A DNA stretch of 64,000 bases from JBBIGV01 sp037447335 (GTDB taxonomy: Bacteria > Bacteroidota > Ignavibacteria > Ignavibacteriales > Ignavibacteriaceae): NCBI GenBank assembly GCA_037447335.1, contig JBBIGV010000012.1, positions 1 to 64,000 of the forward strand, written 5' to 3'. Position numbers and translations under genes: made by a program. This document shows positions 17,360 to 26,468 of the stretch, piece after piece; position 1 is the first letter of the stretch, and each line of letters begins with the position of its first letter. Below the pieces are notes generated by a model, which saw only the letters and a list, made by a program, of their open reading frames with translations, was not told the origin of the DNA and searched no databases.

Positions 17360-18715
17360 ATGGATTATATTATTTATTTCGCGATTACAATAGGTATACT
17401 TGTATTCGTTCATGAATTCGGTCATTTTGCAGCCGCTAAACTTTCCGGCATGCGAGCCGACGTTTTTGCAATCGGATTTGGTAAAAGATTATTTGGCTAT
17501 AATAAAATTTCCGGCTTTACTTTTGGCGATCTGCCCAAGGATTTTGACGGGCAGGGAAACACTGATTACAGAATATGCCTTCTTCCTCTTGGCGGTTATG
17601 TGAAAGTTGCCGGGATGGTGGACGAAAGCTTTGATACTGAATTTGCTGACAAAGAACCACAGCCATGGGAATTCAGAGCAAAACCTCTTCCGCATAAAAT
17701 TTTTGTAATTGTTGCCGGCGTTCTGATGAACCTGCTGCTCGCCTGGCTCGTTTTCTGGGGTGCAAATTATTTTCAGGGCAAACAGGTAACAAAAACCACA
17801 ACTATCGGTTATGTTGAAGCCGGCAGTCTTGCAGATTCTCTTGGCTTTTTACCAGGCGAAAAAATACTTGCTATTAATAACAGAGAAGCAGCAAACTGGG
17901 AAGAAGTCCGGGCAGGAATTTTTATTAACAGTTTTGGCGAAGATCTTATATTCAGACTTGAAAAGGACGGACAGGAAAGACTGCTCAATGTGCCGAGGAA
18001 CCGTTTGCCTTTGGATGAATCTGAAAGCCTGCTGTTAATACCATCCGGTGTGTATGCTGGTGTAGGGGAAGTTATAACAGATTCACCCGCTGAAAAAGCC
18101 GGTTTACAGGCTGGCGATATTATTATTAGTGTTGATGACAATCCCATTTTCACAAGAGAAGAAGCTGTAAATATTTTTACTGCAAATCCTGAAACCCCGC
18201 TTCAATTAACCATTTTAAGAACTGATGATACACTTACATTAAGTGTTGCACCAGGAAGCGATGGCAGGATTGGAGCATACATAGGTCCGGCTTTTACAGG
18301 TGAAATAGAATTTAAAACTTACGGTTTCTTCGAATCATTTTATTACGGATGGAAAGATATTGAGAGAATGACCGCTCTTACCTTCAGCATGCTCGGTAAA
18401 GTTTTTACGGGTAAGGTTGAATTCGGTAAGGCTTTTGGTGGTCCTATAAGAATTGCACAATTTGCCGCAAAATCTGCCGACAGTGGAATAGCTAACTTTC
18501 TTTACTTTCTCGCACTGCTTAGCTTAACATTAGCCATTATTAACATAATGCCTTTCCCTGTTCTTGACGGCGGACATCTCATTATAATTCTTGTTGAGGC
18601 AGCTCTAAAAAGAGAGATACCCGTTAAAGTAAAAATTGCAATTCAGAATACGGGCTTTGTTCTGCTTCTGCTTCTGATGGTATTTATTGTTTATAATGAT
18701 ATTTTGAATTTATAG
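17360..18715 (+). CDS. rseP: RIP metalloprotease, site-2 protease family
   Basis: 451 residues. The zinc motif HEFGH lies in the first membrane helix (about residues 19-23), and the third catalytic motif NIMPFPVLDGGHL lies near the C-terminus. At least one PDZ domain is clear between them (VITDSPAEKAGLQAGDIIIS). RseP cleaves membrane-embedded anti-sigma factors and remnant signal peptides. This window encodes two single-pass candidate anti-sigma proteins, which could be substrates. The gene follows dxr and is convergent with the barrel gene after it. Confidence 0.95.
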   Translation: MDYIIYFAITIGILVFVHEFGHFAAAKLSGMRADVFAIGFGKRLFGYNKISGFTFGDLPKDFDGQGNTDYRICLLPLGGYVKVAGMVDESFDTEFADKEPQPWEFRAKPLPHKIFVIVAGVLMNLLLAWLVFWGANYFQGKQVTKTTTIGYVEAGSLADSLGFLPGEKILAINNREAANWEEVRAGIFINSFGEDLIFRLEKDGQERLLNVPRNRLPLDESESLLLIPSGVYAGVGEVITDSPAEKAGLQAGDIIISVDDNPIFTREEAVNIFTANPETPLQLTILRTDDTLTLSVAPGSDGRIGAYIGPAFTGEIEFKTYGFFESFYYGWKDIERMTALTFSMLGKVFTGKVEFGKAFGGPIRIAQFAAKSADSGIANFLYFLALLSLTLAIINIMPFPVLDGGHLIIILVEAALKREIPVKVKIAIQNTGFVLLLLLMVFIVYNDILNL

Positions 18716-18743
18716 AAGAGTAATCGAAAAATTATTCCGATAT

Positions 18744-18828
18744 TTTCAGAATGAGGATTAATGGTTTATTAGTTCCGGCTGAGTTTATAATCAGGTAAAA
18801 TCTGAAATCATTAATCCTCGTTCTGAAA
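18744..18828. repeat. 20-bp near-perfect inverted repeat with 45-nt loop
   Basis: 18744-18763 (TTTCAGAATGAGGATTAATG) and 18809-18828 are reverse complements at 19 of 20 positions. It lies between the convergent rseP and DUF6029-like genes. Neither side has a strong T run, so it is not a standard terminator. It could be a bidirectional transcription barrier, a small palindromic repeat or the stem of an untranslated RNA. Confidence 0.7.
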
Positions 18829-18855
18829 TAAAAACGTGCCCGAATATTTACACTG

Positions 18856-20406
18856 TTATAACCGCGTAAACATTCTTAATTCCACTCCACTGAATTCAGG
18901 TTCGAAGCGGCATACCCCGCCGATACAAATATTACCAGCCTGCCTCGTTCCGAATAATACACTTACATCAGTGTGTGTCCCTAATTTGTAACCAACCTGC
19001 AAAAAGCTCCATAATCTTCTTACTTTTCTGTCCGGTGTTGGTTCTTTTGTTTGCAGTTCAGATACAAGTGAAATACTCAGTTTTGGGGAGCGCAGGTATT
19101 CAAGTGTAACAACATCTGTAAAATATTGTTCGGTGGTCGTTCGATCAGTAGTGTGCTGATGTTCAATTATAATTTTAAGAGTATTTATCGCATCAAAATA
19201 ATATCTTGCTTCGACGATCGGTGTAAGGTTTTTTGTATTTGCTTCCCGTTCTTCACTGTAGCCAAATGCTGCTATAGTAGTAAATTTATCATTCCAGGAG
19301 TGAATGCCTTGCACAAAAACTTCTTTGTGCTTTAACAGAACAGGATTGTTCGTATTTAAAACTCTCTGATAAAAAGAACTAGCCGGCAATGTTTCCGTTT
19401 GCCCGTATAGCAGGTTAAAGTAAGTATCGAAGCTAAGGTTATAGTTAAAGTCAACCTGAAATCCTTGTTCATTAGATTGATTCAGAGCTGATGGATGTCT
19501 GTTCAGCAGTACGTAAGTATAGTCTTTCCTGCCGGCCGGAGGAGTATTATAAAATATAGTTCCGTCCTGCGAGGTGAAAGAATAATTATCATAATATTTA
19601 TATTCACCCGTTACTGAGAAAGACTCATAATAAAAACTACCATTAGCATAAAGTGCATTCCCGATTATTTCCCGCTTATCATTAAACACACTCAGCTTAA
19701 TGTCATCGTTTTGTTTAATTCCATACTCGCCATAAAAATCGAAATTCCAAAAGCTTGGTTGAAGCCTGATTGCCGCAAGTCTTGTTCTTGCAGCGTTGCT
19801 TTCCGGTGTATTTGATGCGAAAGAACCTCCAAGTTTGAGAAAGTTTAGTCCGCGGTACTCCAGGTCAACAGCCTGTAAAATATCTTTTCTTTCAGCGTTG
19901 TCATTTTCAGCCATGCCGCTAAGCGCTGTTAACCGGAAATCAGCATAACGACCTTCTATTTTGAAACCGAGAAGATTGTTATCAATGCGGATGTTCCTGT
20001 CTTCATAACTTTTCAGAATAAGTCCTCTTCCAAACAGAGAATAGAAATTTCCGGCAGTTAATTTGAGCCCCTCCTCAATATCGCCAAGCTCAATATCAAA
20101 ATATTTATAAGCAACATCTGTATAGCGCTCTTTGCCCCGACTTATAGCCGGGTTAGGGTCATTCGGTTGAAAAACTTCAAACCTGATACCGGCAGTGAAA
20201 ATCCCTCTCCGGTAATCCATATTCAGCCAGTCTTCAAAAATGACCTGCTCTTTGTTTACATCGTAAGAGTATTTCATCTGGTTAGAAAGACCCAGACCCT
20301 GCGGCAGTGAAATTAATTCTCTGTCGCTCATTTCGTCAAACTGAGAATAGATTTGAGATGTAGATAAAAAGAATAACAGGAGGGCGGAGAAGAGAATTAT
20401 TTTCAT
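18856..20406 (-). CDS. DUF6029-like outer-membrane beta-barrel protein
   Basis: 516 residues: signal peptide (MKIILFSALLLFFLSTSQIY) and then about 490 residues of alternating beta strands with aromatic and charged repeats, ending FSGVELRMFTRL. The N-terminal GLGLSNQMKYSYDVNKEQVI and the phrase AGNFYSLFGRGLILKSYEDR resemble the Bacteroidota DUF6029 family of porin-like barrels. It probably sits in the outer membrane. It lies 46 nt behind the tlpA-like gene in the same direction and may be co-transcribed with it. No transported substrate can be named. Confidence 0.7.
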   Translation of the reverse strand: MKIILFSALLLFFLSTSQIYSQFDEMSDRELISLPQGLGLSNQMKYSYDVNKEQVIFEDWLNMDYRRGIFTAGIRFEVFQPNDPNPAISRGKERYTDVAYKYFDIELGDIEEGLKLTAGNFYSLFGRGLILKSYEDRNIRIDNNLLGFKIEGRYADFRLTALSGMAENDNAERKDILQAVDLEYRGLNFLKLGGSFASNTPESNAARTRLAAIRLQPSFWNFDFYGEYGIKQNDDIKLSVFNDKREIIGNALYANGSFYYESFSVTGEYKYYDNYSFTSQDGTIFYNTPPAGRKDYTYVLLNRHPSALNQSNEQGFQVDFNYNLSFDTYFNLLYGQTETLPASSFYQRVLNTNNPVLLKHKEVFVQGIHSWNDKFTTIAAFGYSEEREANTKNLTPIVEARYYFDAINTLKIIIEHQHTTDRTTTEQYFTDVVTLEYLRSPKLSISLVSELQTKEPTPDRKVRRLWSFLQVGYKLGTHTDVSVLFGTRQAGNICIGGVCRFEPEFSGVELRMFTRL

Positions 20407-20452
20407 ACAGCAAGAAAGTTAATTGAGTAAAGTATTACTTCGGGTTAAATTT

Positions 20453-20956
20453 TTATTGATACATTTTGTTGAGAATTTCTCTCACCTTCAACTCATCACC
20501 TTTCATATATCCGAGGTGAGTGTAAACAATATTCCCATCTTTATCTATAATTACAGAATAGGGAACAGCAGGCGCATAGTATTTGCGCATCACCTCTGAG
20601 TTGGTATCAAGCAGAACGTGGAATGAATAGCCCTTTGACCTGACAAAAGGCTTAACTTTTGAAACGCTGCGCTCATTGTCAACTGATATCGCATATAAAC
20701 GAAAACCTTTGTCTTTAAAGTCTTTATATATTTTTTCAAACTCAGCAAGCTCCTCAACGCAAGGTTTGCACCATGTTGCCCAAAAACTGAGCAGAATCGG
20801 TCCTTTGCCGAGAGCATTTTTTAATTCGAAGAACTTACCGTCCAAATCTTCAAGTTTAAAGTTAGGCGCTTTACGTCCCTTCAGTTCCTCTTCAGATTGA
20901 GAAAGAACAGGAAGCGACAGGAATAAAATAAATAATACAAGCATTAATATTTTCAT
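20453..20956 (-). CDS. TlpA-family thiol-disulfide oxidoreductase
   Basis: 167 residues: signal peptide (to about VLSQ), then a thioredoxin fold with WATWCKPCVEEL (Cys-Lys-Pro-Cys) and the cis-proline segment AVPYSVIIDKDGNIV. Proteins of this AhpC/TSA-Redoxin type reduce disulfides in the periplasm, for example in cytochrome c maturation or rescue of secreted proteins. It starts directly at the stop of the T9SS protein upstream with no gap. Its place beside thioredoxin-like Omp28 proteins suggests a shared extracytoplasmic thiol role. Confidence 0.92.
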   Translation of the reverse strand: MKILMLVLFILFLSLPVLSQSEEELKGRKAPNFKLEDLDGKFFELKNALGKGPILLSFWATWCKPCVEELAEFEKIYKDFKDKGFRLYAISVDNERSVSKVKPFVRSKGYSFHVLLDTNSEVMRKYYAPAVPYSVIIDKDGNIVYTHLGYMKGDELKVREILNKMYQ

Positions 20957-21718
20957 CTATTTCTCCAGGATCATTTTTCTTGTTTGTACAAAATCGTTAG
21001 ATGTGATTTTATAGAAGTACACCCCGCTTGATAATCCGCCTCCGGCGGATTCAGCATCGAATGGAAACGTATATATTCCTGCAGGTAAAAATTCATTTAC
21101 AATCTCAGCTACTTCTCTTCCGAGTATATCGAATAGCTTTATGGAAACATATCCTTCTCTCTTCAAACCGAAGTTTATTTGGGTGGAAGGGTTGAAGGGA
21201 TTCGGGAAATTTTGTGCAAGGTAATAATCAGTAAGATGCTGCTGTTCAAAATCAACAGAACTTACAATTGCAGATGCAACAAAGTCAATGGTTATTCTAT
21301 CCTGTGGATTGTTGAACGTGCCTGCCTGAAGCTGCACATTTGCAGCGCCGGGGTTTTCAAGTGTGAATACATGAAGCGAAACTTCTCGTATTTCACCAGG
21401 ATCAAGCGGCTCTGAAAAGAAATCCTCTGTGGTTGCTATGCTGTCAATGAATGATGCAAAGCAAAAGTCGAAGCACAGAGAAGATTCCCATTCGTCGGGC
21501 AGAATGTTTATGGTCCTTACAATAAAAACTGTTTGTTCTTCCTGTGAAACGTTTTGGAGTTCAATATTAAAAACTATTTCTGCACCGACTGTATCAGAAA
21601 GGTTTGTTGATTCAGGGATGAATGTTATCTCCTGTGCAAGATTATTCTTGCTGAAGATAATAAACATCGAAAGAATGCCAAATAAAATTATTGTCGGTTT
21701 TCTTAATAAGTAATGCAT
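20957..21718 (-). CDS. Secreted protein with type IX sorting domain
   Basis: 253 residues: signal peptide (to about NNLAQ), a central beta domain of about 140 residues and a T9SS type A C-terminal domain (NFPNPFNPSTQINFGL, ending TRKMILEK). The central part (STNLSDTVGAEIVFNIELQN, then a CFDFCF pair) is clearly related to residues about 285-400 of the Omp28-like protein at 23952-25418 (TTMLTDTIGSELVFDLDF, CYEDSCF). It would be exported by Sec, then moved across the outer membrane by T9SS. It is coupled to tlpA. Function unknown; it resembles the non-catalytic half of its neighbour. Confidence 0.75.
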   Translation of the reverse strand: MHYLLRKPTIILFGILSMFIIFSKNNLAQEITFIPESTNLSDTVGAEIVFNIELQNVSQEEQTVFIVRTINILPDEWESSLCFDFCFASFIDSIATTEDFFSEPLDPGEIREVSLHVFTLENPGAANVQLQAGTFNNPQDRITIDFVASAIVSSVDFEQQHLTDYYLAQNFPNPFNPSTQINFGLKREGYVSIKLFDILGREVAEIVNEFLPAGIYTFPFDAESAGGGLSSGVYFYKITSNDFVQTRKMILEK

Positions 21719-21807
21719 CTTGGTCCTTAAATTTATTAAATCATAATATTGAGTACAGTATTTTGAAACTATACATTATAAGATATCTCTTCCTCTTGAA
21801 AATAAAT

Positions 21808-21837
21808 ACACTGCCCGAAAAATTATCCGGGCAGTGT
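21808..21837 (-). terminator. Intrinsic terminator of the 684-residue T9SS gene
   Basis: ACACTGCCCG and CGGGCAGTGT form a perfect 10-bp stem, with a 10-nt loop. On the minus strand it is followed by a T-rich tract. It lies 8 nt after the stop at 21845 and separates this gene from the T9SS/tlpA pair downstream. Confidence 0.85.
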
Positions 21838-21844
21838 TGTTCAA

Positions 21845-23899
21845 TTATTTAAGAATAGACATCTTTTTTACGGAAGAATAACCACCGGAAACAAGCCGGT
21901 AGAAATATACACCGGAAGATAAATCAGAAGCATCGAACTGAACTTCATAGTAACCGGCAGACTGTCTTCTGTTAACCAGTTCGGCTACTTCGGCGCCCAT
22001 AACATCATAAACTTTTAAGCTTACGTCGGATTCTTTTCCAATATTATAAGAAATGGTAGTTGATGGATTGAACGGATTCGGATAGTTCTGTTCAAGCGAA
22101 TAGTATCTTAACATCGAAGGGTCCTGCTCTATGCCGCCGGAAACACCTTCATCAAACCATCTGATTACTCTTACAATAATAGAATCCCGTGTTGCCTTTT
22201 GAGTGATTTGTTCCATTCCAAAAGCAAAGTAAACCACCATAAAATTATTTTTCACGGCTTTTAAACCGGCAACCTTAGTTCCAGTCCCATACCTCATAAC
22301 CGGGGTTGCAAATTGGTTTGCCGGCGCAATCTCGTCAGGGGATCTCTCGTACAGACTTCCTAATGAAAAGGCTATTCCATGTCCAATCGGGTCGTCTTCA
22401 ATACCGCGGATCAGATTAAAGCCGCTGTGTCCCGTTATATAATCGGCGATCAGATAGTTGTTGTAGAAACTTTGAGCAAATTGACTTTGACCGGTAGTTT
22501 CAAATATATCTTCGCCAATATCCTGCCCGCAAATAAAAAGTTTTCCACCGCCATCAAGGTAGTTTCGCAGCAAATTTACGTCCTGAACAGTGAATACAGG
22601 TACGGTTATGCCGGCAGCCCAGGCGATTACTTCAAAGTTCGAAATATCTACACCGGGTGCCTGCAATGCACTGTGAGATACAAGAGCATAGCTGCCGGAG
22701 TAGGATTCATCAATGGTTTGTTTTATATGGTCGGCATATCCTTTATAACTTGCATCAACTATAAGAATATCTATTCCGGTAGTTGTAGCTGTCTTAAGGT
22801 CCGCTTCCGCAATCAAACCGATATTTGTTGATGTAATTTGTAACGTGGTTGTTCCGTATCCATCAATACCGTTGGGAAAAACAGATACAGAAATAACAGC
22901 CGAATCACCTGCAGCCACATAAACAGAATCAGTTTGATTAAAGGGAAAAGTTCCGTTAGATGTGGTAAATTCACCTGTCCATCCAGCAGGCCCATTAATA
23001 CCTGCACTTATGCAGTAAACATCATTTTGAAGACCCGTATTCCTGACTACCGTTGTGTAGTGTGCAGGCGAGGTGTTTGGTGTAATTATATCCGGATTAG
23101 CCGAATAAATTTGCGCCAGGTAATCATTAGTAAAAAGTTCCATCTTGGCTGCCTGTTGTATTTCTGAATAAGAAAGCGGGGATGAAACCTTGTAAACAAA
23201 TGCCACAATCTCACTGTTTTCAGGAACTATGTCAGAGGGTATCTCGTAATGCAGATTGTAAGATAATGTTTCACCGGTATTCCATGGGTTGCCATTGTTA
23301 ATCGATTCGCCGAGCGCGCCGTTCAGCATAGCTCTCACAACATGGTTGTGAACATAATTACTGCCGCCGGGGCAGGAAGTGTTTCCTGTTTGTGGATAAA
23401 CCAAACCGCTCTCGAGCACTAAAACGCTCACTTTGTAATCGCCTGTAAGATCAGCGTGAGCAGTAGCGTTGATGGTTATGTTCAATTGTTTGGTATAATG
23501 ATTAAAGGTTCGTTCAATTGAAACGTCAACATAGGCAAGTAATGCATTTCTCTGGCTCATCAGGCTCATCCAGACGCCCCGCGATTGTGGAGGGCCGGTT
23601 CTGTCTATAACACCTGTTGGGTATCCGGAAAATCCCAGATAAGGAATAATCTCATTTCCCGGAAAGTTTCTCCAGGGATCGTTACTGCTTACAGGTCCAT
23701 GGTATTCTATTGCAATTGCATTTGGCATTGCAAGCAGAATGTTATCTATTATATCGTGACCGCATGGACACCATTGACACCAGGTACCGGTGCATGCTTC
23801 AATTACCGGGTTTCGCTGCACCTGTGCATTCAGGTGCAGCTGAAACATAAAAATTACCGGCAGAAGTATATAAGTTGATTTCATTAATAATGTTCTCAT
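21845..23899 (-). CDS. Omp28-like secreted protein with thioredoxin-type motif and T9SS sorting domain
   Basis: 684 residues. Signal peptide, then an Omp28-type domain with CTGTWCQWCPCGHDIID (four cysteines), the YHGP turn and GYPTGVIDRTGP. A domain from about 370 to 560 looks like a glutamine-amidotransferase-type or gasdermin-like flavodoxin fold (DILIVDASYKGYADHIKQ, GGGKLFICGQDIGED). The T9SS type A sorting domain is at the end (NYPNPFNPSTTISYNI ... KKMSILK). The frame allows an ATG at 23899 or 23884. It is the larger paralogue of the protein upstream. Thiol chemistry at the cell surface is inferred from the motif. Confidence 0.82.
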   Translation of the reverse strand: MRTLLMKSTYILLPVIFMFQLHLNAQVQRNPVIEACTGTWCQWCPCGHDIIDNILLAMPNAIAIEYHGPVSSNDPWRNFPGNEIIPYLGFSGYPTGVIDRTGPPQSRGVWMSLMSQRNALLAYVDVSIERTFNHYTKQLNITINATAHADLTGDYKVSVLVLESGLVYPQTGNTSCPGGSNYVHNHVVRAMLNGALGESINNGNPWNTGETLSYNLHYEIPSDIVPENSEIVAFVYKVSSPLSYSEIQQAAKMELFTNDYLAQIYSANPDIITPNTSPAHYTTVVRNTGLQNDVYCISAGINGPAGWTGEFTTSNGTFPFNQTDSVYVAAGDSAVISVSVFPNGIDGYGTTTLQITSTNIGLIAEADLKTATTTGIDILIVDASYKGYADHIKQTIDESYSGSYALVSHSALQAPGVDISNFEVIAWAAGITVPVFTVQDVNLLRNYLDGGGKLFICGQDIGEDIFETTGQSQFAQSFYNNYLIADYITGHSGFNLIRGIEDDPIGHGIAFSLGSLYERSPDEIAPANQFATPVMRYGTGTKVAGLKAVKNNFMVVYFAFGMEQITQKATRDSIIVRVIRWFDEGVSGGIEQDPSMLRYYSLEQNYPNPFNPSTTISYNIGKESDVSLKVYDVMGAEVAELVNRRQSAGYYEVQFDASDLSSGVYFYRLVSGGYSSVKKMSILK

Positions 23900-23951
23900 T
23901 TAACTGCCTTAAATTTAAAGGTGATTTTGTTTTCCGAAACCGGTCTAAAAT

Positions 23952-25418
23952 TTATTTAAGAATCGTCATCTTCTTTGCAGAAGAATAATTTCCGGAGATT
24001 AATTTATACACATACACACCGGATGACAGAGTCGAAGCATCAAACTCTATGACGTAGTTTCCTGAATCCCGATGTTCGTTTACTAACACTGCTACTTCAC
24101 TTCCCATCATATCATAAACCTTAAGGCTTACATGTCCGGCCTGCGGTATTGAAAATCTGATATTTGTTGACGGGTTAAACGGGTTAGGATAATTCTGCTC
24201 TAAGTTATAGGCAAAGGGTTTCTCAACCGGATCAACAGAAACTGTAGATTGTGTTCCGTTTGCTTCCAGTTCAATTTCAATTTTATCATCAGGATTGTAA
24301 AAATTCTCAGCTTCAATTTTTATTATTCCGGTGCCAACTGTTACATCTGTAAGAACCTTCACATAAAGTTTTCTTGATTCTTCAGGCACAAGGAATTTAC
24401 TGCCGAAATCAGGAGTTGTTGAAATAAAATCAGTCATATAGTCGAAGCAGCTATCCTCATAGCACATTTGAGATGTCCAGCCAACCGGCAGATCATTCTG
24501 AGTTCTTGTAAAGTTCAGAATAAGCGGCAGTTCTGCATTGTTAGCAAAATCCAGGTCAAAAACTAATTCTGATCCGATAGTATCTGTTAACATTGTTGTG
24601 GCTGCAGTAAATTCAAATGCATCTGCAGGATAAGGATTATCGAGAGTCAGATCTTGTTTAACTGCCTGTTGCATTTCTCCCAGGTTAAGTGGAGAGTTTT
24701 GTTTATAAACAAACGAGATGAAATCCATATTGGTATCAACGAATGCGGTTGGTACTTCATAAGTTAAATTCTTTATATACCAGATGCCGCTGCGCCATTG
24801 AATGCCTGTGCTTATCTGCTCTCCCAGGTGTCCATTGATCATATCCCTTACAACGTGATCGTGAATGTAATTTGTGCCTCCCGGGCACGAACTGTTACCG
24901 GTTTGCGGATAAACAAGCCCGCTTTCTGTAACAACAAAATTGATATTATACAACCCATCAAGGATTTCAAGACTCTTGGCGAATGCTATTACATTTAACT
25001 CTCTGGTATTAGCATCATATTGCTTAATAATGTGAAGATCAACCTTAGCTGCCTGACTGTTGCGGCTTAACATATTTGAGTACCAAACGCCTCTGGAAAC
25101 CGGGGCAGATGTCCTGTCAATAATTCCTGTTGGATAACCGCTGAATCCAAGAGCAGGAATTATTCCATTACCGTTAAAATTTCTGAAAGGATCGCTGCTG
25201 TTTGCCGGACCATGATAGCTAAGGATAACTGCATTGGGAATGTTGGGTAAAATAATATCCTTAATGATAGAATGCCCGCAGGGACACCACTGGCACCACG
25301 TTCCTGTGCAATATTCAAGAACAGGATTTCGCTGTACCTGAGCCTGAGTAACCTGATTTGGCTGTATCAGTAAAACCAAAGCCAATACCATTGAAATTTT
25401 CAGTACTGCACTTTTCAT
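23952..25418 (-). CDS. Omp28-like secreted protein with thioredoxin-type motif and T9SS sorting domain (paralogue)
   Basis: 488 residues. Signal peptide, then the same Omp28 opening as the downstream paralogue (VQRNPVLEYCTGTWCQWCPC, LSYHGPANSSDPFRNFNG, GYPTGIIDRTSAP). A beta domain at about 280-400 is shared with the 253-residue neighbour. The T9SS sorting domain closes it (NYPNPFNPSTNIRFSI ... KKMTILK). AAAGGAG precedes the ATG. The cysteine cluster CxxxxCxxCxC suggests a redox or metal role in a secreted thioredoxin-like fold. Tandem duplication followed by domain exchange explains the trio. Confidence 0.83.
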   Translation of the reverse strand: MKSAVLKISMVLALVLLIQPNQVTQAQVQRNPVLEYCTGTWCQWCPCGHSIIKDIILPNIPNAVILSYHGPANSSDPFRNFNGNGIIPALGFSGYPTGIIDRTSAPVSRGVWYSNMLSRNSQAAKVDLHIIKQYDANTRELNVIAFAKSLEILDGLYNINFVVTESGLVYPQTGNSSCPGGTNYIHDHVVRDMINGHLGEQISTGIQWRSGIWYIKNLTYEVPTAFVDTNMDFISFVYKQNSPLNLGEMQQAVKQDLTLDNPYPADAFEFTAATTMLTDTIGSELVFDLDFANNAELPLILNFTRTQNDLPVGWTSQMCYEDSCFDYMTDFISTTPDFGSKFLVPEESRKLYVKVLTDVTVGTGIIKIEAENFYNPDDKIEIELEANGTQSTVSVDPVEKPFAYNLEQNYPNPFNPSTNIRFSIPQAGHVSLKVYDMMGSEVAVLVNEHRDSGNYVIEFDASTLSSGVYVYKLISGNYSSAKKMTILK

Positions 25419-25466
25419 AACGAATCTCCTTTTGATTATTTAAATGAATTTTTAAGAGCTTACTTT

Positions 25467-26468
25467 TCAGAATGTTGAACCTGTTTGAAAAACCTCTTTG
25501 GTTGCATGATCCTGAATAAAAGCTACAACGTTTAATTTTCCGTTCCATTTAGGAGAAATTTCAACTTCCCATTCGAAGTTATAAGTGCCAGGTTGATTAA
25601 GATTACTTATTGCTTCTCCCGAACTATTCGGAATCATTGTTCTCATTACATCATAAAATTTTCTTTCGCCGTTAGATCCTGGCGGCGAGGGGAATTCTAT
25701 ATCGGTTTCAGTAATTACAGTATGCAAGGCAAGATTAGAAAAGTCAACCCCGGCAGGATCAATTGTCTGAACCGTGACTTTTATTTTATAAGTATTTCCA
25801 ATCGCATTTGCCTCTGTTATAATATTAAATGGAGGAGCAAGTGCAAGTCTTTCCTCAATTCTTTGTTTGATAGCGTTAGAGTCTAGTGACGATGGTCTTA
25901 ACAATCCGTCTATACGTGTTGTTGGCGCAGAAAAAACATTATAGTATTGTATTCTTGCATTGCTATGGTCTTTATTCTCAAGATAAAAGAGATCATTCGG
26001 TGCGGGAAAGTTTGTCGGGTATTTTATTGCAACAAGCTTTGCTGTGCCGAAGGTTGTAGTAAGTAAATTGTGGATGATGATGTTTGAGATTACACAGGGG
26101 TCGCAGCTAACATTGGCAAAATCTTCCAGAAGAACAATTTTACTTACTGTTACAGGCTCAAGATCAAAATAGATGTTGTATATGGAATCTTTTTCAACAA
26201 TTATATTTTGTGAGATTGCAAGATAATTTTCCTTTTCCAGCCGTATAGTTCTCTCGCCAACCGGAGCCAGGACAGTATCCGGTGTAACTTTGCCTGAATT
26301 TTCATTATCAATAAATATTGATGCGCCGGAGATGTTCGAAGTAACGTAGATAATTCCGTAATCAACAGGAGGTATAACCGGAGTTGTTGGCGGATTCGTT
26401 TTACAACCAACAAAGATTAGTAAAAACAACAGGCAAAATATTTTGAAGGAACTTCTCATATCCATCAT
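25467..26468 (-). CDS. PEGA-domain lipoprotein fused to an Omp28/thioredoxin-like domain
   Basis: 333 residues. A lipoprotein signal (LLIFVGCKTNPP, lipobox Cys about 22) is followed by a PEGA domain (IIYVTSNISGASIFIDNENS, VLAPVGERTIRLEKENYLAI) and then an Omp28-like domain with VLLEDFANVSCDPCVISNII (CxxC), the cis-Pro region SAPTTRIDGLLRPSS and a terminal beta sandwich. PEGA domains bind surface or cell-wall glycans in several systems. It would be anchored by lipid rather than released, unlike the T9SS paralogues encoded after it. It is the first gene of this cluster. Confidence 0.78.
   Translation of the reverse strand: MMDMRSSFKIFCLLFLLIFVGCKTNPPTTPVIPPVDYGIIYVTSNISGASIFIDNENSGKVTPDTVLAPVGERTIRLEKENYLAISQNIIVEKDSIYNIYFDLEPVTVSKIVLLEDFANVSCDPCVISNIIIHNLLTTTFGTAKLVAIKYPTNFPAPNDLFYLENKDHSNARIQYYNVFSAPTTRIDGLLRPSSLDSNAIKQRIEERLALAPPFNIITEANAIGNTYKIKVTVQTIDPAGVDFSNLALHTVITETDIEFPSPPGSNGERKFYDVMRTMIPNSSGEAISNLNQPGTYNFEWEVEISPKWNGKLNVVAFIQDHATKEVFQTGSTF

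Noticed and set aside
18744..18828. Integron attC site
   Set aside because: No RYYYAAC/GTTRRRY ends, no integrase and no cassette genes nearby.
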